64,000 bases of DNA from Pseudomonas guariconensis (GTDB lineage Bacteria; Pseudomonadota; Gammaproteobacteria; Pseudomonadales; Pseudomonadaceae): contig NZ_JADLJL010000005.1 of NCBI RefSeq assembly GCF_015680235.1, forward strand, positions 165,924 to 229,923. Direction: 5' to 3'. A model generated the notes under the pieces. That model made no database searches. It was not told where the DNA came from and worked only from the letters and a program-made list of their open reading frames with translations. The translations under genes were made by a program, and so were the position numbers. Positions 51,707-63,167 of this stretch are shown in pieces (positions within the stretch are counted from its first letter, which is position 1; each line of letters begins with the position of its first letter).

Positions 51707-52345
51707 CTAACGATTCGGCTGCGGGGTCAGGCGCAGGTAGGGTTTGACTGCCCGGTACCCTTTGGGGAAGCGCTGCTTGATTTCGTCCTCGTCCTTGAGC
51801 GACGGCACGATCACCACCTCATCGCCATCCTGCCAGTTCGCTGGCGTGGCCACTTTGTGGTTGTCGGTCAATTGCAGTGAGTCGATCACCCGCAGGATTT
51901 CATTGAAGTTGCGCCCAGTGCTGGCCGGATAGGTGATGGTCAGGCGCACTTTCTTGTTCGGGTCGATGACGAACAGCGAGCGCACCGTCAGGGTGTCGCT
52001 GGCGTTGGGGTGGATCAGGTCGTACAGGTCGGAAACCTTGCGGTCTGCGTCGGCGAGGATCGGGAAGTTGACCACGGTGTTCTGGGTCTCGTTGATGTCG
52101 TCGATCCAGCGGGTGTGCGAGTCGACCGGGTCCACCGACAGGGCGATGGCCTTGACGCCGCGCTTGGCGAATTCGTCCTTGAGCTTGGCGGTCAGGCCCA
52201 GTTCGGTGGTGCACACCGGGGTGAAGTCGGCCGGGTGAGAGAACAGCACGCCCCAGCTGTCGCCCAGCCATTGGTGGAAACGGATCTTGCCGACGCTGGA
52301 ATCCTGTTCGAAATCGGGGGCGATGTCGCCGAGTTTCAGGCTCAT
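51707..52345 (-). CDS. lsfA: 1-Cys peroxiredoxin LsfA
   Basis: A 212-residue peroxiredoxin of the Prx6 (1-Cys) type. The peroxidatic Cys is C45 in SHPADFTPVCTTELG. It is the only cysteine in the protein, so no resolving Cys exists. LsfA is known in Pseudomonas as a low-sulfur-induced peroxidase encoded next to ssu genes, and the same arrangement is seen here. It removes H2O2 and organic hydroperoxides in the cytoplasm. The ATG at 52345 begins MSLKLGDIAPDF. Confidence 0.94.
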   Translation of the reverse strand: MSLKLGDIAPDFEQDSSVGKIRFHQWLGDSWGVLFSHPADFTPVCTTELGLTAKLKDEFAKRGVKAIALSVDPVDSHTRWIDDINETQNTVVNFPILADADRKVSDLYDLIHPNASDTLTVRSLFVIDPNKKVRLTITYPASTGRNFNEILRVIDSLQLTDNHKVATPANWQDGDEVVIVPSLKDEDEIKQRFPKGYRAVKPYLRLTPQPNR

Positions 52346-52410
52346 GGGTGGGCTCCTGTGCTGTGTGATCTATGGGTTCAATGTGCCTGTGTTCGCATAA
52401 AAATAAAAAG

Positions 52411-52428
52411 AATAAATAATGATTTATT
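52411..52428. promoter_or_regulatory. AT-rich inverted repeat upstream of lsfA
   Basis: AATAAAT, AATG, ATTTATT form a perfect 7-bp inverted repeat about 65 bp ahead of the lsfA start, within an unusually AT-rich island. It may be part of the low-sulfur promoter. Confidence 0.35.
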
Positions 52429-52490
52429 TATAACCTATAGCCATATCAAATGACGGACGAAAAAAACCTCGCGCTAGGCGTAATGCCCGA

Positions 52491-52601
52491 TTGGGGCTGC
52501 TCTGCAGCCCATCTCGGGGCCAGCCCGCTCCTACAGGGGATGGCGTACACCGGCCTTGTAGGAGCGGGCTTGCCCCGCGATGGGGCGCGTAGCGGCCCCA
52601 G
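52491..52601. repeat. REP pair (GCGGGGCAAGCCCGC-like)
   Basis: Copies reading CATCTCGGGGCCAGCCCGCTCC and GGAGCGGGCTTGCCCCGCGA lie between lsfA and the OprD-family porin, with outer GGGGCTGCTCTGCAGCCC and GGGGCGCGTAGCGGCCCC arms. Confidence 0.83.
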
Positions 52602-52641
52602 TCGGACATCACGCCCGAGGCGAGGCTTCTTCGACTACGGC

Positions 52642-53970
52642 TTACAGGAAGTTGTAAGTGTAGTTGAAGATCAGACGGGTCTGATCCTGGTCAGGCGAGG
52701 CTTCGCTGCCTTCGCCACGATAGACACCATGGCGCAGGCTGGCGCCCAACCCTTTGAGCGGGCCTTCCTGGATGACGTAGTCGATACGCGCATCACGTTC
52801 CCACTCTTTGTAGGTGCCATGACCAGAGGTATAGCGAATATCGTCACCACGCAGATAGGAGACCGACGCCTTCAGGCCAGGTACACCCAGACGGGCGAAG
52901 TCATAGGCGTACTGACCGAAGGTGGTGTTCTCTCCCGCCTTGGCGAACTGGTTGATCATGCTATCGGTGAACAGATAGAAGCTCGAACCACCCGCGCCTT
53001 CGTTGCGGCCATTGCCGTCGACCACGCTGCCCTGGTTCAACCAGACAAAGCCGCCATCATCGCTGATCTGTTGGTGGCCGAGCAGGAACGAGTGACCGCC
53101 CAAGGTATAGGTGAAGATGGCAGACCAAGTCTTGTTGTCCACTTCGCCTGCGTTCTTCGCATAACCTTTGTTGTTATCGAAGAAGTGGTCGGCATTGCCG
53201 TTCTTGCCATCCTTGCTGCTATCGAAGTAGCGCAGGTCGGTCTTGAACGACTGGTCCTGGTCGATCTGGTAAACGTGGGTCAGACCAAGGAAGTGCTGCT
53301 TGTAGTAGTCTTCCAGGTTCGAGTAGTAGTACTGCAGGGTCAGATCTTTGGTCAGCTTGTAGTCCAAGCCGCCATAGCGGAACTTGTTGCTGTCCTGGGT
53401 ACCACCCGCCACGGACAGGCCAGTGCGGTTGCTCGAAGCACGACCCATCGCATGGGTCAGCTGACCGGCATTAATGGTCAGGTTGTCGATTTCCTTCGAG
53501 GTGATGGTGCCACCTTCGAAGGTTTGCGGTAGCAGACGGCCGTCGTTGGATACCAGGATCGGCAGGTTCGGCGCCAAGGCGCTACCGAAGTGGGCCTCGG
53601 TCTTGGAGAAGCGTGCCTTCGCGTTACCACCGATACGAGCCCATTGGCCTACCGCAGAACCGTCAGTATCGCTTGGGAAGAAGGTGCTGGTGTTCGGGTG
53701 ATGACCTTTGCCACCATCCAGGTGAATACCCCACAGGGCCTGGACATCAACACCGAAACCAACGGTGCCTTCGGTGAAACCGGACAGGTAGTCAAGTTTG
53801 AAGCCCTGACCCGATTCACGGTTGTCGCGACTACCGTCACGGTTGTCGTTATTGAAGTACATGGTACGCGAGCTAAGGGACAGCTTGCTGTCCTCGACGA
53901 ACCCTGCAGCACCTGCTTGTTGGGCGAGAACCCCCAGTGCCACGGCCAGAGCCAGGCTGGACTTGTACAT
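52642..53970 (-). CDS. OprD-family outer-membrane porin
   Basis: A 442-residue porin. The signal peptide is about 1-22 (LALAVALGVLAQQAGAAG). The barrel begins FVEDSKLSLSSRTMYFNNDN and ends in aromatic residue-rich strands with NYTYNFL, a typical porin C-terminal Phe-Leu ending. OprD porins give specific entry to small organic molecules such as amino acids or carboxylates. Its position between lsfA and tauA suggests a role in sulfonate or taurine entry, which is only inferred from context. It is divergent from tauA. Confidence 0.92.
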   Translation of the reverse strand: MYKSSLALAVALGVLAQQAGAAGFVEDSKLSLSSRTMYFNNDNRDGSRDNRESGQGFKLDYLSGFTEGTVGFGVDVQALWGIHLDGGKGHHPNTSTFFPSDTDGSAVGQWARIGGNAKARFSKTEAHFGSALAPNLPILVSNDGRLLPQTFEGGTITSKEIDNLTINAGQLTHAMGRASSNRTGLSVAGGTQDSNKFRYGGLDYKLTKDLTLQYYYSNLEDYYKQHFLGLTHVYQIDQDQSFKTDLRYFDSSKDGKNGNADHFFDNNKGYAKNAGEVDNKTWSAIFTYTLGGHSFLLGHQQISDDGGFVWLNQGSVVDGNGRNEGAGGSSFYLFTDSMINQFAKAGENTTFGQYAYDFARLGVPGLKASVSYLRGDDIRYTSGHGTYKEWERDARIDYVIQEGPLKGLGASLRHGVYRGEGSEASPDQDQTRLIFNYTYNFL

Positions 53971-54466
53971 GTTTTGCTCCTCTACGTTCTAATTTTTATG
54001 CGTCTCAGGTGGCAGGGTCTGTGCCCCGCTCACCAGGATTGGCCGATTTAGCACCAACCCACGACCGCCAAGTCAATCGTTACAAACCGTTTCGCGACTA
54101 AGGTCTAAGACGCCGTCTGCGCAAACAGGATAATGACAATCCTATAAATCCAAAATGACTGTTTTATGAATTTCTAAGACTTTTAGGGAATATCTTAGGA
54201 ACCTTTACAGCCAAAAGTTGTATCGGTCATGCCTGACCATTCCTTTAGGTTATGTGCAAACGTTTGCTTTCAAGCGCCTTCGACCCCCCGCAAAAATCGA
54301 AAAAGCCTAGCAGGTGGTCAGGATTTCGCCATCGCGCTCGCTCAGCGACACCTGGGTTCGCTTCATTTGGCTCCTAAGCTAATGCTTAAAAGTTATTTAT
54401 TTTTGATTTCTTAGATCAATTAGCCTTTTCGTCATCGAGTCCATTTGCCTGACGAGGAGTTCATCC
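53971..54466. promoter_or_regulatory. AT-rich divergent control region between the porin and tauA
   Basis: About 500 bp without a credible gene, distinctly richer in A and T than its surroundings from about 54110 to 54430. It must contain the promoters of the porin and of tauABCD. I see no confident -35/-10 or known operator. CysB- or Cbl-type LysR sites are expected for sulfur-starvation genes, but none was recognised with certainty. Confidence 0.5.
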
Positions 54467-55438
54467 ATGACCCCGCACACTCCGCTGCGCCTGTTCGCCG
54501 CCCTGACCCTCGCCGGCACCAGCTGGCTGGCCCAGGCCGCCGACCTGACGGTGGCCTACCAGACCACCGTCGACCCGGCCAAGGTCGCCCAGGTGGACGG
54601 CACCTACCAGAAGGCCAGCCAAGCCAGCATCGACTGGCGCAAATTCGATAACGGTGCCGATGTGATCACCGCCGTCGCCTCCGGCGATGTGCAGATCGGC
54701 TACCTGGGTTCCAGCCCCCTGGCCGCGGCCGCCACCCGCAAGCTGCCGGTGGAAACCTTCCTGATCGCCACGCAGATCGGCGCTGGCGAGGCGCTGGTGG
54801 CTCGCGACAGCATCAAGACCCCGCAAGACCTGGTCGGCAAGAAAGTCGCCGTGCCGTTCGTGTCCACCGGGCACTACAGCCTGCTGGCGGCGCTCAAGCA
54901 GTGGAACATCGACCCGGCCAAGGTGCAGATCCTCAACCTCGCACCGCCAGCGATCATTGCTGCCTGGAAGCGTGGTGACATCGATGCCACCTACGTCTGG
55001 GACCCTGCCCTGGGCGTGGCCAAGGAAAACGGCAAGGTGCTGATCACTTCCGGCGAGCTGGCCAGCAAGGGCGCGCCGACCTTCGACGCCTGGATCGTGC
55101 GCAAGGACTTCGCCGCCAAGCACCCAGACATCGTCAAGTCGTTCGCCAAGGTCACCCTCGACGCCTACGCCGACTACCGCAGGGACCCGAACGCCTGGCT
55201 GGCCAACCCGGACAACGTCAGCAAGCTGGCCAAGCTGTCGGGTGCCAAGCCTGCGGATATTCCGGTACTGCTGCAGGGCAACGTGTACCCGCTGGCGGCC
55301 GATCAGGCCAGCGCCTTGGGCGCGCCGACCACCCAGGCGCTGACCGACACGGCCACCTTCCTCAAGCAGCAGGGCAAGGTCGAGGCGGTGCTGCCGGATT
55401 ACTCGCCATACGTCAGCGCGCAATACCTACCCAACTGA
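54467..55438 (+). CDS. tauA: Taurine-binding periplasmic protein TauA
   Basis: A 323-residue binding protein. The signal peptide ends near WLAQA^ADLTVAYQTTVDP, followed by KASQASIDWRKFDNGADVIT and IGYLGSSPLAAAATRKLPV, all typical of TauA. It delivers taurine (2-aminoethanesulfonate) to TauBC. GAGGAG lies seven bases before the ATG. A REP pair separates it from tauB. Confidence 0.95.
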   Translation: MTPHTPLRLFAALTLAGTSWLAQAADLTVAYQTTVDPAKVAQVDGTYQKASQASIDWRKFDNGADVITAVASGDVQIGYLGSSPLAAAATRKLPVETFLIATQIGAGEALVARDSIKTPQDLVGKKVAVPFVSTGHYSLLAALKQWNIDPAKVQILNLAPPAIIAAWKRGDIDATYVWDPALGVAKENGKVLITSGELASKGAPTFDAWIVRKDFAAKHPDIVKSFAKVTLDAYADYRRDPNAWLANPDNVSKLAKLSGAKPADIPVLLQGNVYPLAADQASALGAPTTQALTDTATFLKQQGKVEAVLPDYSPYVSAQYLPN

Positions 55439-55442
55439 ACAA

Positions 55443-55545
55443 GGGGGCCGCTGCGCGCCCCAATCGCGGGACAAGCCCGCTCCTACAAAGATCACCGCAA
55501 AACCTGTGGGAGCGGGCTTGCCCAGCGATTTGGACGCTCAGCGGC
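55443..55545. repeat. REP pair inside the tau operon (between tauA and tauB)
   Basis: Inverted copies reading CAATCGCGGGACAAGCCCGCTC and GAGCGGGCTTGCCCAGCGATT sit between two co-directional genes of one operon, unlike nearly all other REP pairs in the window, which lie between convergent genes or at operon ends. Its hairpins may protect the tauA mRNA and reduce tauBC expression. Confidence 0.85.
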
Positions 55546-55580
55546 CCTGATCAACAGCACTCTTCACGACGGAGCCTGCC

Positions 55581-58089
<2,509 letters not shown>

Positions 58090-58115
58090 AGATTAGCACG
58101 CGAGGCCTTCGGCCT

Positions 58116-58203
58116 CGAATCGCCGGCAAGCCGGCTCCCACCTGATCTGCGCTGCTCTTAGGAACACCGATGTACCTGGGGGAGCCGGCTTGCCGGGGAT
58201 TGA
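58116..58203. repeat. REP pair between tauD and betT
   Basis: Copies reading GAATCGCCGGCAAGCCGGCTCC and GGAGCCGGCTTGCCGGGGATT lie between convergent stop codons. Confidence 0.83.
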
Positions 58204-58204
58204 A

Positions 58205-60208
58205 CTAGCGGACCAGATGCAGGAACTGCATGTGCCGCTCGTACTGGTCGAGGATGTCGTTGATGATCTGCTCCTTGCTGTAGCCCACCAGGTCGTAGTT
58301 CTGGCTACCCTCGGACAGATGCACCTCGGCACGGTAGTAACGGCGGTTCTTCAACTCCTGGGTACCCAGCCCGCCCAAGGCGAACGAGGGGGTGAAGTAG
58401 CCGCGCATCTGCACTTGGTAGATGAACGGCTGTTCCTCGCCCAGGCCGATCTTCAGGCTGACGTTGTCATGGCTGGGGTCGTCCTGGGTGATCACGTTCA
58501 CGCCCTTTTGCATGAACACCTCGCTCACCTCGCCGATGGCCGGGCGGATCACATCGTCCATGAAACGGTACACCTCGTCGCGCGACGGGAAGTGCACCGC
58601 CTGGCTCAGGCGTTGGCGCCAGCCACCGCGGCCGCGGCGCGACACGGCGAACGGCGCCAGGGAATGCATCTGCGCGATCTGCCGCTGGGATTCCAGGTAG
58701 AACGCCTTGTGCAGCCCCCACATCATGCACAACAGGATCAGCGAGAACGGCAGCGAGGTCAGCACCACCGCCGATTTGAGCGAGTCGATGCTGCCGGCGA
58801 ACAACAGGCCGATGGTCACCAGCGCGGTCATCGCCCCCCAGAAGATGCGCAGCCAGTTCGGGCCGTCCTCGTCGGCCTCGCCCCCCTTGGCCGACAGGGT
58901 CGAGAGCACGACGGTGCCGGAGTCGGCGGAGGTGACGAAGAACACGAAGCTGATGAACACCGTCACCGCGATCACCGTCTTGCTCCACGGGTAGGTTTCC
59001 AGCAGCAGGTACAGGCTCATCGCTGGGTTTTCCAGGGCCGATGTTCCGAGGGCGGTCAGGCCGTGATCGAGCACCTGGGTCATGGCGCTGTTGCCGAAGA
59101 TCGACATCCACGCCAGGGTGAAGCCCAGCGGAATGAGCAGCACGCCGAAGACGAACTCACGGATGGTACGGCCACGGGAGATTCGCGCGATGAACAGGCC
59201 AACGAACGGCGCCCAAGCGATCCACCAGGCCCAGTAGAACACGGTCCAGCCGCCCAGCCAGTCGCGGTTCTCGCCGTAGGCATACACATCGAAGGTCTTG
59301 CGCGGCAAGGCGCCGAGGTAATCGCCCAGGTTCTGGATCAGGGTGTTGAACAGGTGCTGGGTAGGGCCTGCGAACAACACGAACAAGAGCAGCGCACAGG
59401 CCAGGAACAGGTTGATGTCGCTCATCACCCGCACGCCCTTCTCCACCCCGGCGACCGCCACGGCCACCGCAGCGCCCATCATCAGGGTGATCAGGATCAC
59501 CTGCACCCACTGGCTGTGGCTGATGCCGAACAGGTAATCCAGGCCCGCGTTCAAGTGCAGTACGCCAAAGCCCATGTCGGCGCCCAGGCCGAACACCGTG
59601 GCGATGATGCCGAAGCCGTCCACCGCATAGCCGATCGGGCCGTTGATGCGTTTGCCGATCAGTGGATACAGGGCCGAACGCAGCGCCAGCGGCAGGTTGT
59701 GCCGGTAGGCGAAGTAGGCCAGGGCCATGCCGACGAAGGCGAACACGCCCCAGCCATGCAGGCCCCAGTGCAGGAACAGCAGCTCCATCGCCTGGCGCCC
59801 GGCTTCCACCGTGCCGCCTTCGCCCTGGGGCGGCTGCATCATGTGGGTCAACGGTTCGGAGACGCAGAAGAAGAACAGGGTGATGCTGATGCCGGCGGCG
59901 AACAGCATGCCGGCCCAGGACAGGTAGCTGAACTCGGGCTCGTCGTGGTCGGCACCGAGCTTGATCTTGCCGTAGCCGGACAAGGCGGTGACCACCACGA
60001 AGACCAGGTACAGGGTCATGGCCAGCATGTAGTACCAGCCCACGGTATTGGCCGCCCAGTTCTGCGCCGCGAGCAGCCACTCGCCTGCCGCGGTGGGGTT
60101 GGCGATGACCACCAGGCCGAAGATGAGGATGAAGCTTGCCGCGAAATAGAACACCGGGGGGTTCATGCGGATCTTGCCATTGGCAAGGGATGGAGTCGGT
60201 GCACTCAT
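58205..60208 (-). CDS. betT: Choline BCCT-family transporter BetT
   Basis: A 667-residue inner-membrane H+- or Na+-coupled choline importer with twelve predicted membrane segments starting near residue 15 (VFYFAASFILIFGLVVIANP). BCCT motifs around GWTVFYWAWWIAWAPFVGLF are clear. The long hydrophilic C-terminal tail (about 510-667) is typical of the osmo-regulated BetT type. Imported choline is oxidised to glycine betaine. The ATG 60208 has GAGGTG upstream; the longer open frame begins inside the operator region. BetI-like palindromes lie upstream. Confidence 0.93.
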   Translation of the reverse strand: MSAPTPSLANGKIRMNPPVFYFAASFILIFGLVVIANPTAAGEWLLAAQNWAANTVGWYYMLAMTLYLVFVVVTALSGYGKIKLGADHDEPEFSYLSWAGMLFAAGISITLFFFCVSEPLTHMMQPPQGEGGTVEAGRQAMELLFLHWGLHGWGVFAFVGMALAYFAYRHNLPLALRSALYPLIGKRINGPIGYAVDGFGIIATVFGLGADMGFGVLHLNAGLDYLFGISHSQWVQVILITLMMGAAVAVAVAGVEKGVRVMSDINLFLACALLLFVLFAGPTQHLFNTLIQNLGDYLGALPRKTFDVYAYGENRDWLGGWTVFYWAWWIAWAPFVGLFIARISRGRTIREFVFGVLLIPLGFTLAWMSIFGNSAMTQVLDHGLTALGTSALENPAMSLYLLLETYPWSKTVIAVTVFISFVFFVTSADSGTVVLSTLSAKGGEADEDGPNWLRIFWGAMTALVTIGLLFAGSIDSLKSAVVLTSLPFSLILLCMMWGLHKAFYLESQRQIAQMHSLAPFAVSRRGRGGWRQRLSQAVHFPSRDEVYRFMDDVIRPAIGEVSEVFMQKGVNVITQDDPSHDNVSLKIGLGEEQPFIYQVQMRGYFTPSFALGGLGTQELKNRRYYRAEVHLSEGSQNYDLVGYSKEQIINDILDQYERHMQFLHLVR

Positions 60209-60244
60209 GAGGCGTGCACCTCGTGAAGCGGTGAAAGGTTCGGA

Positions 60245-60346
60245 TTGAACGGGTTCAGCAAAGGGGATCCTCCTGTTGAACACCGGCAATGGACCAGCGT
60301 TTTACTTTGAACAAGCGTTCAAGTTAAACATGGATCGGCGTTCAAT
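60245..60346 (-). promoter_or_regulatory. BetI-like operator palindromes upstream of betT
   Basis: A perfect TTGAAC-AAGC-GTTCAA palindrome lies at 60307-60322, with another half-site CGTTCAAT at 60339-60346 and TTGAACGGGTTCA at 60245-60257. The arms TTGAAC/GTTCAA match the sites recognised by the choline-responsive repressor BetI in several bacteria. They sit in the betT promoter region, so repression relieved by choline is likely. Confidence 0.55.
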
Positions 60347-60371
60347 GCGACCTTGCCCGACCGTTGAACCT

Positions 60372-60450
60372 CAAGGCGCAACCGCGGGACAAGCCCGCTC
60401 CCACAGCGGTGCGTTGTTCTCTGTGGGGCTTGTCCTGCGATTGCGCCGGC
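60372..60450. repeat. REP pair (GCGGGACAAGCCCGC family)
   Basis: Copies containing CCGCGGGACAAGCCCGCTCC and GGGGCTTGTCCTGCGATTG lie between the betT promoter region and the epsC stop. The second copy has lost part of its core. Confidence 0.78.
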
Positions 60451-60474
60451 ACAGCCAACCCGTGAGGCCCAGGC

Positions 60475-61407
60475 TTACTTTTGCCCCTCGCACTCCAGTT
60501 GCAGATTAGCCTGGGTGATGTTGCTCTCGGCCGGCACACTGCGGGTCAGCCAGACATTGCCGCCGATGGTCGAACCCTTGCCGATGGTGATGCGGCCCAG
60601 GATGGTCGCGCCGGCATAGATCACCACATCGTCCTCGACGATCGGGTGGCGCGGCTCGCCCTTGTGCAGCATGCCGGTCTCGTCCGCCGGGAAGCGCTTG
60701 GCGCCCAGGGTCACCGCCTGGTAGATGCGCACCCGCTCGCCAATGATCGCCGTCTCGCCGATCACGACGCCCGTGCCATGGTCGATGAAGAAGCTCGGGC
60801 CGATCTGCGCGCCAGGGTGGATATCGATGCCGGTGGCCGAATGGGCCAGCTCCGAACTGATCCGCGCCAGCAGTGGCAGGCCAGCCCGGTACAGGTGGTG
60901 GGCCAGACGGTGGTGGATGATGGCCAGGATGCCGGGGTAGCACAGCAGCACCTCGTCGACGCTGCGCGCCGCCGGGTCGCCCTGGTAGGCCGCCAGCACG
61001 TCGGTGTCGAGCAGCACACGCATTGCCGGCAAGGCGGCGGCGAAGCCTTGGATCAGACTCAGGGCATGGGCGTCGACATCCTTCACCTCGGCCTTGCCCT
61101 GGCGCGCGGCATAGCGCAGTTCCAGGCGAGCCTGGGCCAATAGCGCCGTCAGCGCGGCGTCCAGCGTGTGGCCGACGTAGAAATCCTCGCTCTCTTCACG
61201 CAGGTCCACCGGCCCCAAGCGCATGGGAAACAACGCCCCGCACAACTGTTCGAGGATATGCCGCATGGCCTCGCGCGACGGTAGCTCGCGCCCGCCCTGC
61301 GCGCCGCAGCTGCGGCCGTTGCGGGTTCGCCATTGTTCGCGGGCACTGCGCAAGTCACTGACGATACCCTGCAGCTGCCAACGGCCTGTGGATGGATGTT
61401 CGCTCAC
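60475..61407 (-). CDS. epsC: Serine O-acetyltransferase EpsC
   Basis: A 310-residue acetyltransferase that makes O-acetylserine, the acceptor for sulfide in cysteine synthesis. The helical N-terminal domain (about 1-170) precedes hexapeptide repeats. The catalytic part is TGIDIHPGAQIGPSFFIDHG with GVVIGETAIIGERVRIYQ. It is the longer EpsC form, distinct from CysE. I chose GTG 61407 because AGGAG precedes it by six bases; the upstream ATG has no SD. It is divergent from the cystine transporter. Confidence 0.92.
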   Translation of the reverse strand: MSEHPSTGRWQLQGIVSDLRSAREQWRTRNGRSCGAQGGRELPSREAMRHILEQLCGALFPMRLGPVDLREESEDFYVGHTLDAALTALLAQARLELRYAARQGKAEVKDVDAHALSLIQGFAAALPAMRVLLDTDVLAAYQGDPAARSVDEVLLCYPGILAIIHHRLAHHLYRAGLPLLARISSELAHSATGIDIHPGAQIGPSFFIDHGTGVVIGETAIIGERVRIYQAVTLGAKRFPADETGMLHKGEPRHPIVEDDVVIYAGATILGRITIGKGSTIGGNVWLTRSVPAESNITQANLQLECEGQK

Positions 61408-61705
61408 GGTGTTCTCCTGGCTCGGCGGCTTGTTGGAAAAGCCTCTTTGGGGAATGACGCCACCGGTGCAATCCACTCTACGGCAAATCCGTCTCTTGGA
61501 AAAAACAACGCTTTATTCCATCCTGCGCTAAGTCGGGTATAAGCAGACGACGAACTTGGCATTCCTGGCCTACCCTCAAGGCTGCCGAACCCTCGACAAA
61601 ACACAAAAAAGAAATATCAAAATAAGTTTTTATTATTTACAGGCCTAACAAGCCCACCCCTATAGTCGCCACCCACTACTTCCACAACAAGCGCGGGGCC
61701 CAGCC
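61408..61705. promoter_or_regulatory. Divergent control region between epsC and the cystine-type ABC operon
   Basis: A gene-free, AT-rich gap of about 300 bp. It contains TTATTCC at 61513-61519, the same heptamer found upstream of the metQ-like gene, and an AT-rich island (about 61600-61650) ahead of the binding-protein gene. Both flanking operons serve cysteine supply, so shared sulfur control (e.g. CysB) is plausible but unproven. Confidence 0.45.
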
Positions 61706-62500
61706 ATGACCAGATTCACCAAGCCACTTCTCAACGCCAGCCTTGCCTTTCTGCTGGGCACCGGCCTGTTCAGCCAGGCCTTCGCCGGCGAGCAGCTGAA
61801 GACCATTCAGGAAAAAGGCAGCATCAGCATCGGCCTGGAAGGCACTTACCCGCCGTTCAGCTTCGTCGACGAAGACGGCAAGCTCGCCGGCTTCGAAGTG
61901 GAGCTTTCCGAGCTTCTGGCCAAGGAGCTGGGCGTCAAGGCCAAGATCCAGCCGACCAAATGGGATGGCATCCTCGCGGCACTCGAGTCCAAGCGCCTGG
62001 ACGTGGTGGTCAACCAGGTGACCATCTCCGATGAGCGCAAGAAGAAGTACGACTTCTCCGAGCCCTACACCATTTCCGGCATCCAGGCCCTGATCCTGAA
62101 GAAGAAGGCCGAGCAGCTGAACATCAAGACCGCGCAGGACCTGGCCGGCAAGAAAGTGGGCGTGGGCCTGGGCACCAACTACGAGCAGTGGGTGAAGAAA
62201 GACGTCCCGCAAGCGGACGTGCGCACCTACGAAGACGACCCGAGCAAGTTCGCCGACCTGCGCAACGGCCGCATCGATGCCATCCTGATCGACCGCCTGG
62301 CCGCCCTGGAGTACGCCCAGAAAGCCAAGGACACCCAACTGGCCGGCGAGGCCTTCTCGCGCCTGGAATCGGGCGTGGCCCTGCGCAAGGGCGAGCCTGA
62401 GCTGCTCGAGGCGATCAACAAGGCGCTGGACAAGCTCAAGGCCGATGGCTCCCTGGCCAAGCTGTCCGAGAAATACTTCGGTGCCGATGTCACCAAATGA
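61706..62500 (+). CDS. Cystine/polar amino acid ABC transporter substrate-binding protein (TcyA/FliY-like)
   Basis: A 264-residue periplasmic binding protein. The signal peptide ends near SQAFA^GEQLKTIQE. SBP_bac_3 motifs are GSISIGLEGTYPPFSFVDED, FEVELSELLAKELGVKAK, and DVVVNQVTISDERKKKYDFS. It resembles E. coli TcyJ/FliY (cystine). The gene order (binding protein, permease, ATPase) and the sulfur context support cystine as the ligand. Its stop overlaps the permease start by four bases. Confidence 0.88.
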   Translation: MTRFTKPLLNASLAFLLGTGLFSQAFAGEQLKTIQEKGSISIGLEGTYPPFSFVDEDGKLAGFEVELSELLAKELGVKAKIQPTKWDGILAALESKRLDVVVNQVTISDERKKKYDFSEPYTISGIQALILKKKAEQLNIKTAQDLAGKKVGVGLGTNYEQWVKKDVPQADVRTYEDDPSKFADLRNGRIDAILIDRLAALEYAQKAKDTQLAGEAFSRLESGVALRKGEPELLEAINKALDKLKADGSLAKLSEKYFGADVTK

Positions 62501-63165
62501 TCGCTGAAAGCCTGCAACTCGTCATCGACTCCACGCCCTTCCTGTTGAAGGGCGCTGGCTACACGGTGCTGCTCAGTGTCGGCGGCATGTTCTTCGGGCT
62601 GGTCCTGGGCTTTGCCCTGGCCTTGATGCGCCTGTCGAAGATCCTGCCGCTGGACTGGCTGGCCCGGGTCTACGTGTCGTTCTTCCGCGGCACGCCGCTG
62701 CTGGTGCAGCTGTTCGTGATCTATTTCGGCATGCCGCAGATCGGTATCGAGCTCGACCCGATACCGGCCTCGCTGATCGGCCTGTCGCTGAACATGGCGG
62801 CGTACATCTGCGAAATCCTGCGCGCGGCGATCTCCTCGATCGACCGCGGCCAGTGGGAGGCCGCCGCCAGCATCGGCATGACCCGCACCCAAGCCATGCG
62901 CCGGGCGATCCTGCCCCAGGCCATGCGCACCGCCTTGCCGCCGTTGGGCAACAGCTTCATCTCGCTGGTCAAGGACACCGCCCTGGCGGCGACCATCCAG
63001 GTGCCGGAGCTGTTCCGCCAGGCCCAGCTGATCACCGCGCGGACCTTCGAGGTCTTCACCATGTACCTGGCCGTCGCCGTGATCTACTGGGTGCTGTGCA
63101 GCATCCTTGCGCACTTCCAGAACCGCATGGAAGCGCGGGTCAACCAGCACGACCAGGAGCACTGA
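62497..63165 (+). CDS. Cystine-type ABC transporter permease (TcyB/YecS-like)
   Basis: A 222-residue inner-membrane permease of the His/Glu/Gln/Arg family. The EAA loop lies in RGQWEAAASIGMTRTQAMRR, and FFRGTPLLVQLFVIYFG is typical of polar amino acid permeases. Only one permease gene is present, so it probably forms a homodimer as TcyL does. It starts in the last codon of the binding-protein gene. Confidence 0.9.
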   Translation: MIAESLQLVIDSTPFLLKGAGYTVLLSVGGMFFGLVLGFALALMRLSKILPLDWLARVYVSFFRGTPLLVQLFVIYFGMPQIGIELDPIPASLIGLSLNMAAYICEILRAAISSIDRGQWEAAASIGMTRTQAMRRAILPQAMRTALPPLGNSFISLVKDTALAATIQVPELFRQAQLITARTFEVFTMYLAVAVIYWVLCSILAHFQNRMEARVNQHDQEH

Positions 63166-63167
63166 AG

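Noticed and set aside
58190..60226. A 678-codon plus-strand open frame opposite betT
   Set aside because: His/Gln/Arg-rich mirror of a membrane-protein gene; no start signal or domain.
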